Shown here piece by piece: positions 43,785-56,984 of a DNA stretch of 64,000 nt; position 1 is the first letter of the stretch; each line of letters starts with the position of its first letter. Origin of the DNA: Symbiodinium microadriaticum (Eukaryota; Sar; Dinophyceae; Suessiales; Symbiodiniaceae); contig LSRX01001324.1 in NCBI GenBank assembly GCA_001939145.1, forward strand, positions 20,311-84,310, in the 5' to 3' direction. A program made the translations under genes and the position numbers. The notes under the pieces are model-generated. The model saw only the letters and a program-made list of their open reading frames with translations, made no database searches and was not told the origin of the DNA.

Positions 43785-45024
43785 CTAGCTGCTAGCGAAT
43801 CACGAAGGCAATGCCAATGCTGGTTTCTGTTGTTGCATTGCTGCAGCTGCAGCTAAAAGGCGTTGTAAAGAAACTATACACGTGCACGGACACCATACAC
43901 CCGAGATCCGCACGTCGAGGATTCGCTTTGGAAGCTTGCTGCGGCCAAAAACCCAAGATCCGTGTACCCAGCGTCCGTTTTCGAAGCCCTTGATGTTCCC
44001 GACCAGACATAGTGACTGAGACTCCCTTTCGATAACAACAGCTGATACAAGAACGTCTGTGACGAAACCAGAAAAATGCGCCTTTTCCGCACCACGGGAA
44101 CATCAGGGTGGACGCTGAAACGGCTGATGTTTGGATGTATGCCAGGCCGGGCTCCGAATCACTCAACCCCAGTGCGGACTCTGAAAGATGCGCATTTTCC
44201 TCAGTAAAACGCGAGTTCGTACACTCGCATACACGAGCTCCCACGATTCTCCCGCCACGTCCCCGAGGCACCACCAATTACTTAGGGCTAGCGAGAGAAA
44301 GGGACTGCAGAACTGCATTCGCTAGCGGACGCATCTCTTTTTCATGTGTGGACCGGATCATACCGGATCCCTGTTGGCCCGGAGAAGGTCTCTAGCGATA
44401 TTCGCTAGCCAATCTCCGATCGGGCTACCAGGCACCTAGCTTACGGACTTTACGTGAAAAGCGTGACGGCCTCGCCGCCCTTTCCCTCTTCCGCACTCCT
44501 GGCTCTTGCTAGGCTAGTAGCCAGACGAGTGCTCCAGAAGCCGATCCAAGAGAATCGAAGCTAGCGAAGTTTTCGTTCGTCAGGTCGTCGGCTAGCTGCA
44601 TGGTTCAGATCCCGTCGGATCCATGGTAGCTGGAATTCGCAGCTCTTAGCTGACAGCTCCTCGGCTGTTTCCATTTGCACCAAGGTCGTGGGAACTTGGG
44701 CAGCTCAACTGCCGAAAAGCAAAACACGGAGAAAGCCACCAAGGAAGGTTCACGAGGTGGTGGTCAATGATCGGGTAGAACAAGGTCGCGGCGAATGATC
44801 AAAGACCTTTGTTGGCTTTGGAGCACGGCCCTGCGGATCGGCACGTGCTCCGCTACCAATGCAGCGGAGTAAACTGCACTGGCACGTATCGGGCTCTTCA
44901 AACAAGGGGTTTGCCAACTTCACTCTAACACTCACCAGTACAAGAGAGCAATCGCTCTGAAGTCTTTTGAAGCACACAAATCGCTCCTAAAGAGTTGCGA
45001 AAGGTGTCACATCTGCTGCTGAAC
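43785..45024. other. No gene recognised; cluster of TTCGCTAGC motifs
   Basis: Exact TTCGCTAGC or its complement occurs at about 43791, 44322, 44401 and 44562, with further GCTAGC variants in between. No reading frame of note. Confidence 0.5.
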
Positions 45025-47821
45025 TCAAGCTTCCAACAGCACCTGATCGAATCTGCTGCAGGCAAACTGCAGGTATCCTTTCTTCAACTCTTCTAAATTG
45101 CTATCCTCCAATTTGGAACTCAACCTCAGCGCGTCCCTTTCAGCGATTTCCGGACATCCATCCCGCACTCTCAGATTCAGGATAGCTCCATTCCTCCCTT
45201 CCAACATGCATCGTGTACCACTCCACGTCATCGTATAACCCAGTTGCTGAACCAACGCCCCCAATGGCACAATCGGTGTAGAAGAAGTAGGGCTGGTAGA
45301 TGACGGCAAAGGCACCAGCAGTGTTCCTGCTGCTATGTTAATCCTGAGTGCGATCGACTCTCCACCTGCGAGGTTGACAATCACTGGGTTGGATTGGCTC
45401 CACTCCTCCTCGCTTGGCCTGGCGCAACGCATGTGTTGCCCCCGAGTCCACCAAGGCAAACGTCTGGATGTCGCCAGTCATCGGTTGGTGCGACCTCAGC
45501 GACAGCACGTTCATTGTTGGTGACGTTGGCGACGCCTTTGCTCCTGCCACTTTCGCCGCCGCCTGCAGCAGCGATTCCAGCGTCCAGACAGGCTCACCTG
45601 TAACTACGCCTTCCGCACCACTTGCACTAGGCGATACTTCGCCCTCTGGTTCTACCTTGTGAATCCTTGGCGCCGAAGTTGGAGTGGTCGAGCTGGCTCC
45701 TCCAGTAGACGGTGAGCTTGCACTTCTTGGTCCCGATTTCTGAACCTTTGTTGTTTCTGAACCTTTGTTGGGCAATCTCGCTGCCTATGATCTTCTGCCC
45801 CACACGTAAGACACTTTTTTGACCTTTCGGACTTCGCGAGGGAGTTCATGTCATGCGAGTAGGGGCATTTCTGCCCCTCCTGCATCCGGTAGCCTTGTAA
45901 AAATATCTGCAAGGACCCTTAGCGCCCGTCGAGGTTGGAGAGGTAGAGGTCGTTGCCTTGTCGGCTTGTCCTGTGACCATCGCCGCCTTGATCTTAGGGA
46001 GTGTACTCGCTGGTAGCGTCCTGGCGGCCGCAGCTGATTCCGGTTCAGCCTGGAGATGCTAGTGGTATCGCTTCACGTCTTCCAGCGTTGGTTGTCCATC
46101 GATTCGCAAAGTAGACCTCAGCAGCCGTCCTGAATTGTGCGTCCCCCTGCTCTGCGATGTACTTGGAGGTAACAGCTGTCAGCGTCTTGGCCAAGACCGT
46201 CCCGTCTGGGCACATCATGCTGAGATCTTGGCACCTCTGTATCCATCGTGGCCAAGCTCGCAACCTGCTGAGGGTCTCATCCAGGCCATCGCAGACTGCA
46301 GGGGTCTGTAGGTTTCCCAAGACCAGCGTTTTTTTCCGATGCACCTCCTGGTTGATACATTGTATGAAGTCGGAACCTGATGAGTACAGCATTTTGCACC
46401 ACCCGCCTGGCTATAAGATCTTGCTTCACCTGATCCGCTAGGCTTTGTCACAGCATCGTACACGCCCTGGCATTGACCCTTGTCCACTTACCTTCGGCCA
46501 AAGCTGTGTAGTTCTGCGGTTGCAACTGTAACCTTTCCAACGGAGTTGAGCCAAGCCACTTGGTGTATGTAGTTTGTACCACATCAATAACCCTTGACCA
46601 CCATACGCCAGATGATGGGGAAAGATCCTGCACAGCTATAGCAGTAGCAATCTGCGCCAACCAGTCCTGTAAGGTAATGCCGGTAGTTATTCCTTCTGGA
46701 GACGACAAAGGCGGCAAGGTAGGCACCGTAGACTTAACAGACTCCGGCGTATCTTCCTCCAGTCCTTTCTGAAGGGTCTTAACTTGGATGTCCTGTAGCT
46801 GCGTCATGCTCCTTGCCAACACTTCCAGCATTGTCGAGGTACCATCCGACGTCGAAGCTGGCGCGCTCACCTGCGGTTGCTGCTGCGGCTCATCTCTTGC
46901 CGCGCGATTCTCTTGCTCCAATGTGGCAACATTGTGTCGCCTCCCCGTTAACTCATCCCAGAAAGAGCCCAGTGGGTCTCTCCAAGACTCCCATCTCTGC
47001 TGAGTTGCCGCATCCTGATCTGGCCTCCCCTCTGCTGTAGATTGCATGGCCTTCTCTGCGGTAACCCTCTCCAGTTGATCCTGTAGCCTTGCGTTTTCGC
47101 TCTCCATGTACTGTAGTCTGTCAACAAGCCCCCCAAGCTGGCGCTGAACTTCTGCTTGTATGGCTTCGGTTGGTATCTCGCTGCTGCTTGGGGTTGAGGA
47201 ATTAGGGTTGTTAACACCACCAATTGCACTCCTCGTGTCCGCACGTCTCGGAAACACCTCTGCTCTCCCAGCTGTCTGACTATGCACTGCTCGTCGAGGT
47301 ACTGGTGGAGATGGCATAGGACTCGGTAGCCACGTAACTGCTGGGGCCTTAAAGAACTCACCGAGATGTGTAACCCATCCTGGCAGACTACTTTGAGGAT
47401 GCGCTCTCAAAGGCTCTGGAAACAACGACGTCCTCGTGGATCTCGACCGCGGTGTCTGAAACCCACTCTGCTGCATATCATTTTCTCCTGCGTTTGGCAC
47501 AATGTCTCCAGGTCTTCCACCGCCTCCTCCCGCGGATCCTCTTCCACTTGTGTCGGCTTGGCCTACAATGTTGGTGCGAGACCTTGAACCCGGGAAAAGC
47601 AGTGGATCGCTCCCAAACATATCTGGCGCCTGCACTGATTGCGCGCCACCATACTCTGCAGGGGTCACGGTGCATGGCAGTGCCTCCGCCTCTGGAAGGG
47701 CGTCACCGCCACCTCTTTCACCTCCACCCGCTATTGTATCTTGCAGTGGTTCGGATCGGGAGCCTCGCTGCGCCAGCATCTGCCTCCTGCACCAGTGCAG
47801 AAGACCCAGCTTCTCCGCCAC
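45025..47821 (-). pseudogene. Ty1/copia-type gag-protease pseudogene
   Basis: From 47821 a 457-codon gag frame has a Gly/Arg-rich N-terminus, a coiled coil (EAIQAEVQRQLGGLVDRLQY, SENARLQDQLERVTAEKA) and the capsid-like LQDWLAQIATAIAVQD, then QNYTALAEGKWTRVNARAC. After a TGA the same frame continues as LADQVKQDLIARRVVQNAVL and MYQPGGASEK. A frameshift at an A-run gives LRAWPRWIQRCQD and DGTVLAKTLTAVTSKYIAEQ. Next come DGQPTLEDVKRYH (one TAG), the CCCH start CRYFYKATGC, another shift, and the zinc knuckle KCLTCGAEDHRQRDCP (45813-45772). The aspartic protease has its active-site DSGATH at 45448-45431; one extra base near 45414 shifts the frame before EEEWSQSNP. Protein-like sequence stops at 45025, so integrase, RT and RNase H are absent. 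An in-frame TGA just upstream of 47821 means the true gag start is lost. Confidence 0.9.
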
Positions 47822-48242
47822 CGTTCAGGCCTTGTAGCGTCGCAGCCCGAGCTTGGGCTTATAACCTGAAAAGAACCAGGACCACTTCTAGGCAGCTTCA
47901 AAGGAAACACACCATGGGCGCCGGCTCTAACGAATTGGTTTTCCGCACAAACACGAAACTGTGCTGTCGTGACTGGCAGTCCTCTGCGAGCATGCTTGCG
48001 CATGCGTCAGGTTGAACTACGTCTTTAAAGTCGGACACACAAAGTCCTTCTAAGAAGTTGTGCATGTAACCAAGGTTACATGTTTGTACAGGCACTTGCT
48101 GGCCCATATGTAAAAGGACTCGCACGACTCAAGGTCTTTACTACCGCAGCCTTACCTAGAGCCCAAGCGAGTATGCAATCAAAAGCTTGCATAACGGGAC
48201 ATTCTCCTGAAGCACAAAAGCCTTTGCATCCCAATTCGGATT
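47822..48242. other. No gene recognised
   Basis: Presumed flank of the copia remnant; short frames only. Confidence 0.5.
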
Positions 48243-48640
48243 TCCTCAGAAATAATAACAATAATAAAAACAATAATAACAGTAATAACAACAATAACAA
48301 CAATAACAACAATAACAACAATGACAACAATAACAACAATAACAACAATATAATCATAACACTAATAATATCTATAATAATATATTAATATAAATAATAC
48401 TATATAGTATATATATATACAATATAGTTATACTAATAATAATATATAGTATATATATATATGCATATATATATATGTATATATATATTTATTTATTTAT
48501 TTAATAATATATATATATTCATAATAATAATAATGTATAGTATATATATATGCATATATATATGTGTATATATATATATTGATTTATTTATTTATTTAGT
48601 AATATATATATATAGTCAGAACAATAATAATAATATAATT
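48243..48640. repeat. AAC/AAT microsatellite and AT-rich tandem units
   Basis: 48243-48350 is (AATAAC)n/(AAC)n-like. 48433-48640 holds two units about 94 bp apart, each with TATAGTATATATATAT, a GCATATATATAT stretch, (TTTA)n and TAATATATATATAT. Confidence 0.85.
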
Positions 48641-51600
48641 CAATATAATATAATATAATATAATATATAATATATAATATATAATATATAATATATAATA
48701 TATAATATATAATATATAATATATAATATATAATATATAATATATAATATATAATATATAATATATAATATATAATATATAATATATAATATATAATATA
48801 TAATATATAATATATAATATATAATATATAATATATAATATATAATATATAATATATAATATATAATATATAATATATAATATATAATATATAATATATA
48901 ATATATAATATATAATATATAATATATAATATATAATATATAATATATAATATATAATATATAATATATAATATATAATATATAATATATAATATATAAT
49001 ATATAATATATAATATATAATATATAATATATAATATATAATATATAATATATAATATATAATATATAATATATAATATATAATATATAATATATAATAT
49101 ATAATATATAATATATAATATATAATATATAATATATAATATATAATATATAATATATAATATATAATATATAATATATAATATATAATATATAATATAT
49201 AATATATAATATATAATATATAATATATAATATATAATATATAATATATAATATATAATATATAATATATAATATATAATATATAATATATAATATATAA
49301 TATATAATATATAATATATAATATATAATATATAATATATAATATATAATATATAATATATAATATATAATATATAATATATAATATATAATATATAATA
49401 TATAATATATAATATATAATATATAATATATAATATATAATATATAATATATAATATATAATATATAATATATAATATATAATATATAATATATAATATA
49501 TAATATATAATATATAATATATAATATATAATATATAATATATAATATATAATATATAATATATAATATATAATATATAATATATAATATATAATATATA
49601 ATATATAATATATAATATATAATATATAATATATAATATATAATATATAATATATAATATATAATATATAATATATAATATATAATATATAATATATAAT
49701 ATATAATATATAATATATAATATATAATATATAATATATAATATATAATATATAATATATAATATATAATATATAATATATAATATATAATATATAATAT
49801 ATAATATATAATATATAATATATAATATATAATATATAATATATAATATATAATATATAATATATAATATATAATATATAATATATAATATATAATATAT
49901 AATATATAATATATAATATATAATATATAATATATAATATATAATATATAATATATAATATATAATATATAATATATAATATATAATATATAATATATAA
50001 TATATAATATATAATATATAATATATAATATATAATATATAATATATAATATATAATATATAATATATAATATATAATATATAATATATAATATATAATA
50101 TATAATATATAATATATAATATATAATATATAATATATAATATATAATATATAATATATAATATATAATATATAATATATAATATATAATATATAATATA
50201 TAATATATAATATATAATATATAATATATAATATATAATATATAATATATAATATATAATATATAATATATAATATATAATATATAATATATAATATATA
50301 ATATATAATATATAATATATAATATATAATATATAATATATAATATATAATATATAATATATAATATATAATATATAATATATAATATATAATATATAAT
50401 ATATAATATATAATATATAATATATAATATATAATATATAATATATAATATATAATATATAATATATAATATATAATATATAATATATAATATATAATAT
50501 ATAATATATAATATATAATATATAATATATAATATATAATATATAATATATAATATATAATATATAATATATAATATATAATATATAATATATAATATAT
50601 AATATATAATATATAATATATAATATATAATATATAATATATAATATATAATATATAATATATAATATATAATATATAATATATAATATATAATATATAA
50701 TATATAATATATAATATATAATATATAATATATAATATATAATATATAATATATAATATATAATATATAATATATAATATATAATATATAATATATAATA
50801 TATAATATATAATATATAATATATAATATATAATATATAATATATAATATATAATATATAATATATAATATATAATATATAATATATAATATATAATATA
50901 TAATATATAATATATAATATATAATATATAATATATAATATATAATATATAATATATAATATATAATATATAATATATAATATATAATATATAATATATA
51001 ATATATAATATATAATATATAATATATAATATATAATATATAATATATAATATATAATATATAATATATAATATATAATATATAATATATAATATATAAT
51101 ATATAATATATAATATATAATATATAATATATAATATATAATATATAATATATAATATATAATATATAATATATAATATATAATATATAATATATAATAT
51201 ATAATATATAATATATAATATATAATATATAATATATAATATATAATATATAATATATAATATATAATATATAATATATAATATATAATATATAATATAT
51301 AATATATAATATATAATATATAATATATAATATATAATATATAATATATAATATATAATATATAATATATAATATATAATATATAATATATAATATATAA
51401 TATATAATATATAATATATAATATATAATATATAATATATAATATATAATATATAATATATAATATATAATATATAATATATAATATATAATATATAATA
51501 TATAATATATAATATATAATATATAATATATAATATATAATATATAATATATAATATATAATATATAATATATAATATATAATATATAATATATAATATA

Positions 51601-52100
51601 TAATATATAATATATAATATATAATATATAATATATAATATATAATATATAATATATAATATATAATATATAATATATAATATATAATATATAATATATA
51701 ATATATAATATATAATATATAATATATAATATATAATATATAATATATAATATATAATATATAATATATAATATATAATATATAATATATAATATATAAT
51801 ATATAATATATAATATATAATATATAATATATAATATATAATATATAATATATAATATATAATATATAATATATAATATATAATATATAATATATAATAT
51901 ATAATATATAATATATAATATATAATATATAATATATAATATATAATATATAATATATAATATATAATATATAATATATAATATATAATATATAATATAT
52001 AATATATAATATATAATATATAATATATAATATATAATATAATATATAATATAATATAATATAATATAATATAATATATAATATAATATATAATATAATA
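48641..52100. repeat. About 3.4-kb heptamer array (AATATAT)n
   Basis: Starts with (TAATA)n pentamers, then from about 48660 to 52040 runs in (AATATAT)n, roughly 480 units, with no interruption I could see. It then breaks into mixed pentamers and heptamers to 52100. The 7-bp period gives an artificial 1,169-codon open frame on the minus strand, repeating a 7-residue Ile/Tyr/Leu unit. Purity over this length means either recent expansion or a collapsed or over-extended assembly. Confidence 0.97.
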
Positions 52101-52179
52101 TATTATAAGATAATATACATAATACTAGTAACCATAATAAGAATAACAAGAATAATAGTCGTCATCGGCGTAGTAGTAG

Positions 52180-52525
52180 TGATAAGACTATCGTGAAAAT
52201 ACGGAAAAGGCGAGAAACGCGACAAAAGACGCGAAAAGCGCCAAAAGCGTGAAAAACGCTAAAAAACACTAAAAACACTAAAACAAACGTGAAAAACTAC
52301 AAAAACGTTAAACTCAAAAAAAACACTAATTAGTACTAGCATTAGCACTAGTCCTAGTACTAGTATAATGATAATAGTAGTAATAGTAATAGTACCGGGC
52401 TTGGCATTCTTCGCGTTTTTCGCATGTTTCTCGTTTTTGCGTGTTTTGTTCGACTGATCGGGTTTCGTCTCCTTTGCGTTTTTCGCGTGTTTCGTGGTTT
52501 TCGTCTTTTTGCGCGCTGCGCGCCT
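52180..52525. repeat. Inverted pair of (GAAAANNCG)-type arms
   Basis: 52190-52320 on plus is A-rich with repeated AAAAGCG, GAAAAACGC and CGCGACAAAA words. 52395-52520 is its T-rich mirror (GCGTTTTTCGC, TTTTGCGTG). Between them is a small inverted palindromic stretch around ACTAGTCCTAGTACTAGT. The two arms therefore form an imperfect inverted repeat rather than a coding region. Confidence 0.6.
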
Positions 52526-54988
52526 GTGCCCGACACGCAAAAGGCTTGCTTAGCCAGTTGAGACCCTGCCAATCTGACTCGGGTGCTGACGGCATGGCCA
52601 CTCCGGCCTGTCAACAGTCTGCGGGAGCCTACTACAAGGAGTCCCCAACGGAGCTGAGGCACATGCCTGTGGAGCCACCGAGTTTTGCATAAAACGTTCT
52701 CCTGCCACGGGAAATATGTTCTTGCCTGGCCGGTCGACGTCAACCATCACCATCCTTCGCCTAAGTTTGAGGCCCATACAACACCTGCAAAGCCATTCGT
52801 AGACCCTCCAAGCCCTCCTGGAAAAGCGATTGACAGCTGAGGTAGTTGGATATGTATATAATCTCACATAGACACATGTTGTGAAAGTATCTTTGCACGG
52901 ACATCGACGGGGAGTCCTGCGTGTCTTTGTGCGCTTTCTCAAACAAGACTTTCTCCTCCTGCCGGACCTCTACCCACAGCAACGCTTCACATCAGCAGTC
53001 GTCTCACCAAGTATAGTTTAATGGGTGATCGTGCCTTGTCCAGTTCAGCGCTTGACTGCGCGAGGTCAGCTAGTTCCTGCGACTGTCACATGGATCTCAC
53101 AGGGCACGAGTTCCGTGGCTGGGTTTCCTTTTGCTTCCTCAGCTGACAAGACGCAAAGCTGTTTCGACACGCCTTTTCCGAGCCCATGGTTGCCAAAAGT
53201 CCGAGAACCTACTAGACCCCGCCGCGGAAGCTGGTGGGATGAGACGCCTGCATCGGAAACTCTGGAAAAAGTGTCCGGGATATCCGGTTAAATTTACATT
53301 CTCGAAAAAACAAGAAAATGACTCCTGTGTAAAATGTGAGTGAGAGAGAGAGAGAGAGAGAGAGGGAGTGGAAACAATCACAAGTTTCTCCCTGATGGAA
53401 GAACGGCTATACTCCACAAATTTGAGGGACCAAGGCGACTGCCGCTCAGCTTTGGCGGCCTTGCAGTTGAAGCCGAAGCGAGCCATGCCAGGCATGCCAT
53501 GCAGTCGAGCATGTCTTGGAGGACAGCCCAAGAAGGTTGTGCCGCTCTTGCAAATACAAACGGATCCAGCTCGCTTGAAGCAGTCCCCTTCGAAGTCCGT
53601 TTGCATGAGCTGACATACCTGGAGCGCTCAACAAGCATTGAAGAGCATGGGTGGCGGAATCTCAGCAGAGTAGGCGATGAACTGACTGGACGGAAAGTGG
53701 TCTGCCGAACTGGGCGAGAAGAGCTCTAGCTGTTGTGCTGCAATCAGTCCCTTCGGAAACGAATGTGACTTGAAACACAGTCAGTAAGTAGTATCTTAGT
53801 ATGTGTGGCGAGATCCTCCCACCATAACAGCATACTTGATTGAAGGCCAGTTGGTAAAGCCCGGAAGCTGATGAGCACCGAGAGCATCTGCCTGCATCTC
53901 TGCTTCCAAGCATGAAATGGGTAGACCTTGTGCCATCCACCGCAACTTCAGTGAAGTAGTTGCGGTTTCGTCTTACAAGTGATGTCCCACCTCTCTGGTC
54001 ATTTAACCGTGTTGGCATCAACTCTTCAGCTCTTGGCTTCGTTCTAGGCGTTGGCCTTCAGCTTTGCTCTTCCGACCGTCCCATTCTCGTGGTCCTCGGC
54101 CGAGCTTGTCACCAGATGCCGACGACTTCCAACAGAAGCAGGTTTACAGGTGACTCAAGACAAAAGTAATGAGTCATCTGCGCTGTTGAAACCCTTGAAG
54201 ATGCATCGGTGCCGTGGGCCTTCTGCCTTCGCTTTGCCACGGCTGGGTTGATGAGCTGGCCTCTCTGATGGTTTGCCGTACACCACCAAACCATGGTCTC
54301 CCGGCGCGTTGCTGCTCTGCGTCCTCCTTCATGATACTTAGCCACGAAGCACCACGCAAGCAATGAGACATGTTGTGGCCAAGGAGGCATGCAATCAGAC
54401 CACCAAGATCCAATGTCCCTTCGGGCTCTTCCGGGGCTCCCCCTGACACCCAATGGCAGGGGTATGTCCGACCGGCGGACTGCATGTTCAAGCACTGTGC
54501 CTTGTAATCCCGCTTTGCATCAGTCTTGCAACGTCATGCCAGGACAGCTGTAGGTGGGACAGCATGCTTAATAGATCTTAATAGCAGAAGAGTGCCTGAA
54601 AGGAAAAGCAACAAGTTCAAAGAATGCACTCGATCCTGTCGCAGTCTCGAAGACTGTTGTGACAAAAGCGTAAGCTCTGACCTCGCTTCTTCCATCTTCG
54701 TCCTTATGTCAGCTCATGTCAGCTCATGGCTCATGCACCTTCGCCCAGGCTCGTGCTGAGCAGATTGGACGACCCCCATCACAGAAGCATGAGTAAGCTT
54801 CTGACGAAAGCTTGTCAACATCTGATTGTTTATCGTCACCTCGGAGATTCTCACGTCCAGACCCTTAATTGCTCAGTCGCTCTCGAGTTCGAAGCGCTTC
54901 ACCGAAGCCAGCGACATCTCCTTGTCGCAGAAAGCCTGCGTGGGGACTCATTGCTGGTTTCACTTGCTTCGCACACAGAAGCTGTTTC
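52526..54988. other. No gene recognised
   Basis: Contains a (GA)n tract at 53338-53366. The plus frames at 53340-53729 and 54726-55088 and the minus frame at 54109-54495 are each over 100 codons without recognisable content. Confidence 0.5.
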
Positions 54989-55239
54989 TATACGCATCCC
55001 ACAACTTCCCACGTCCCATGCCGCAGTCGTCCAAAGCGAGAACCGAGCATCCAGCCTGTGGCCCCCGTCCTCAACAGCCCCTTCGTAGGATGAGACAAGC
55101 CTGGACCCTCCAAATCCCAACAAACTGCTCGCGAAGTGGCACCAGAAAAAAGCTCACCTGTGAGAATTTTGCTGATACGTGCGGTGTGAAGGCCTTGAAA
55201 GGACGAGCCTACGAATATGCGTGCATAGTCTGTATGCGT

Positions 55240-55680
55240 GCGTATATGGACATACATACATCGTACATACATGACATACATCATACATTCATACATGCAT
55301 GCATACATACATACATACATACATACATACATACATGCGTACATGCATACATCCATACATCCATACATACATACATGCATACATGCATGCATATGTATAT
55401 GGGTATATATATGTGCTTATATACACATACTTCCTCTTCCCCCACCGCAAGAACGTGTCTCGTGTTGCTGGGAGGTCTGACAGTCGGCAGCTCTTTAGAC
55501 TGCACGCAATTGCTCGGTGCCCTCATAACTCAAAACCTGGATGCCGTGTGGGGATGCGACAACCGCTCGAGATTGTTCTCGCTTTCCCGCATGCGTACAT
55601 ACCTACATGCATACATACATGCATACGTACATACATTCATTCATTCATACCTACGTACGTAGGCTCATACATACATATGT
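55240..55680. repeat. (CATA)n microsatellites
   Basis: Two blocks of CATA/ACAT units at about 55242-55425 and 55588-55680, with interposed non-repetitive sequence. They create Ile/His/Thr-rich open frames in both directions. Confidence 0.95.
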
Positions 55681-56984
55681 TGGAGGTTCATTGGACTTAG
55701 TTAGTGTTACAAGGACTCTAACTGGGGCTACAACCAATTATACATGTAGTTACCTGAGTTATGACACCAATTAGTAAATCCCATGAACCTCCAAGGACTT
55801 GTCTTCTCGCTGCAACAAAGTCCTGCAATGCGGTCCAGGCAATCATGGAGGACAGGCGTCTGGCGGACGCAAGCTGGTGTTCAGCTCCCGGACACTTAAA
55901 ATCGCAGCCGCCCCAAGATGCGGAAACAATAAGAATGACAGTAAGAAAAAGAAACGACATAACACTCCACAATAGGCTAAATCATCACGGCTCGCCCGGC
56001 ACGGACGCCCTTCGTGCAGCGAGCTGGGCAACTCAGGCCATGTTTAAAGCCCTCATTGGAGGAAAAGATATAACAGCTCGCTGCTACGACTTGCATGTCG
56101 GTGGGACTGACGGGTTGTGGGGTGATGTGATCTTGTCATCCGATAAGGCATGCCCGCAGCCAGTCAGAAGCAAGGCCGTGCGATAAATGACCGCTGTCAG
56201 CTGGTATGCTCGGGATGTTGGTTGAACCCCTTCGTCGGTGAAGAGTGACACATACACCTTGGGAACCACCCCTGTGATTTTTTGTTTATGTTATGTCGTG
56301 CTGGACTCAAGCGGCACAACTGCACTGGGAGCACACCTGTTTCAAGCTCGCAGCAGCGTGACGGTGTGCCTGGTTTTTTTCCAAGCAGGAATGAGTCTCT
56401 GCACACTCTGTGGGCCAGTGCCAGGGCACAGAGCGGTCGGCAATGCCACTGGCCACATATTTCCATGATCCGTCACTTGGAGTTTGAGTGCAGGGCTGGC
56501 ACATCGTGCTGGGAGTGGTGGGCAGCCCACCCTTGTACGTGGGAGTGGGAGGGAGTGGGAGAGCCATGCACGAATGACCACATGTTGAGGCTTGCGCAGA
56601 AGCCAGCCTGTGCATCTTGCCAACGGCAATGCAAAGAACGGGGTGCCTAAGGAAAGAGCAGACTCTCGAGCCACATCAAAGGAGGGATGACAGAGTTTGC
56701 ATTTGCAAAGCAGTGGTTGCTGGTACTGATCAAGCGGAGGCTGAGGATCTCGCCCTCTTTGGTATTTACACGTGCTGAAGGAGCCGCGCGATCTCGATCG
56801 CCAGCGGCGAGCGCCCCATCTTCGCCGGCCGAAGTGTGGCCCCAATTAAATGCGCGACGCCACACCAAGCCAAAGCCCACACATACATCGGTTGGCTCTC
56901 GGCGTTCCTGTTGGGCACCTCGAGTCGAGCATGAAGGGCACTATGTCGGCCTGGTGGTTGGGCCCAGCTGTGCAGGGCGACAAT
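55681..56984. other. Unassigned; 141-codon plus frame at 55761-56186
   Basis: The frame starts ATG ACA CCA ATT and has an exon-like centre (AASWATQAMFKALIGGKD, VGGTDGLWGDVILSSD) but no recognised domain. The rest is short frames. Chance is possible. Confidence 0.2.

Noticed and set aside
48640..52149. 1,169-codon open frame on the minus strand
   Set aside because: It is the translation of a 7-bp repeat with no stop in phase; repeating Ile/Tyr/Leu text has no protein character.
55238..55700. His/Ile/Thr-rich proteins from CATA tracts
   Set aside because: Simple-sequence translation only.
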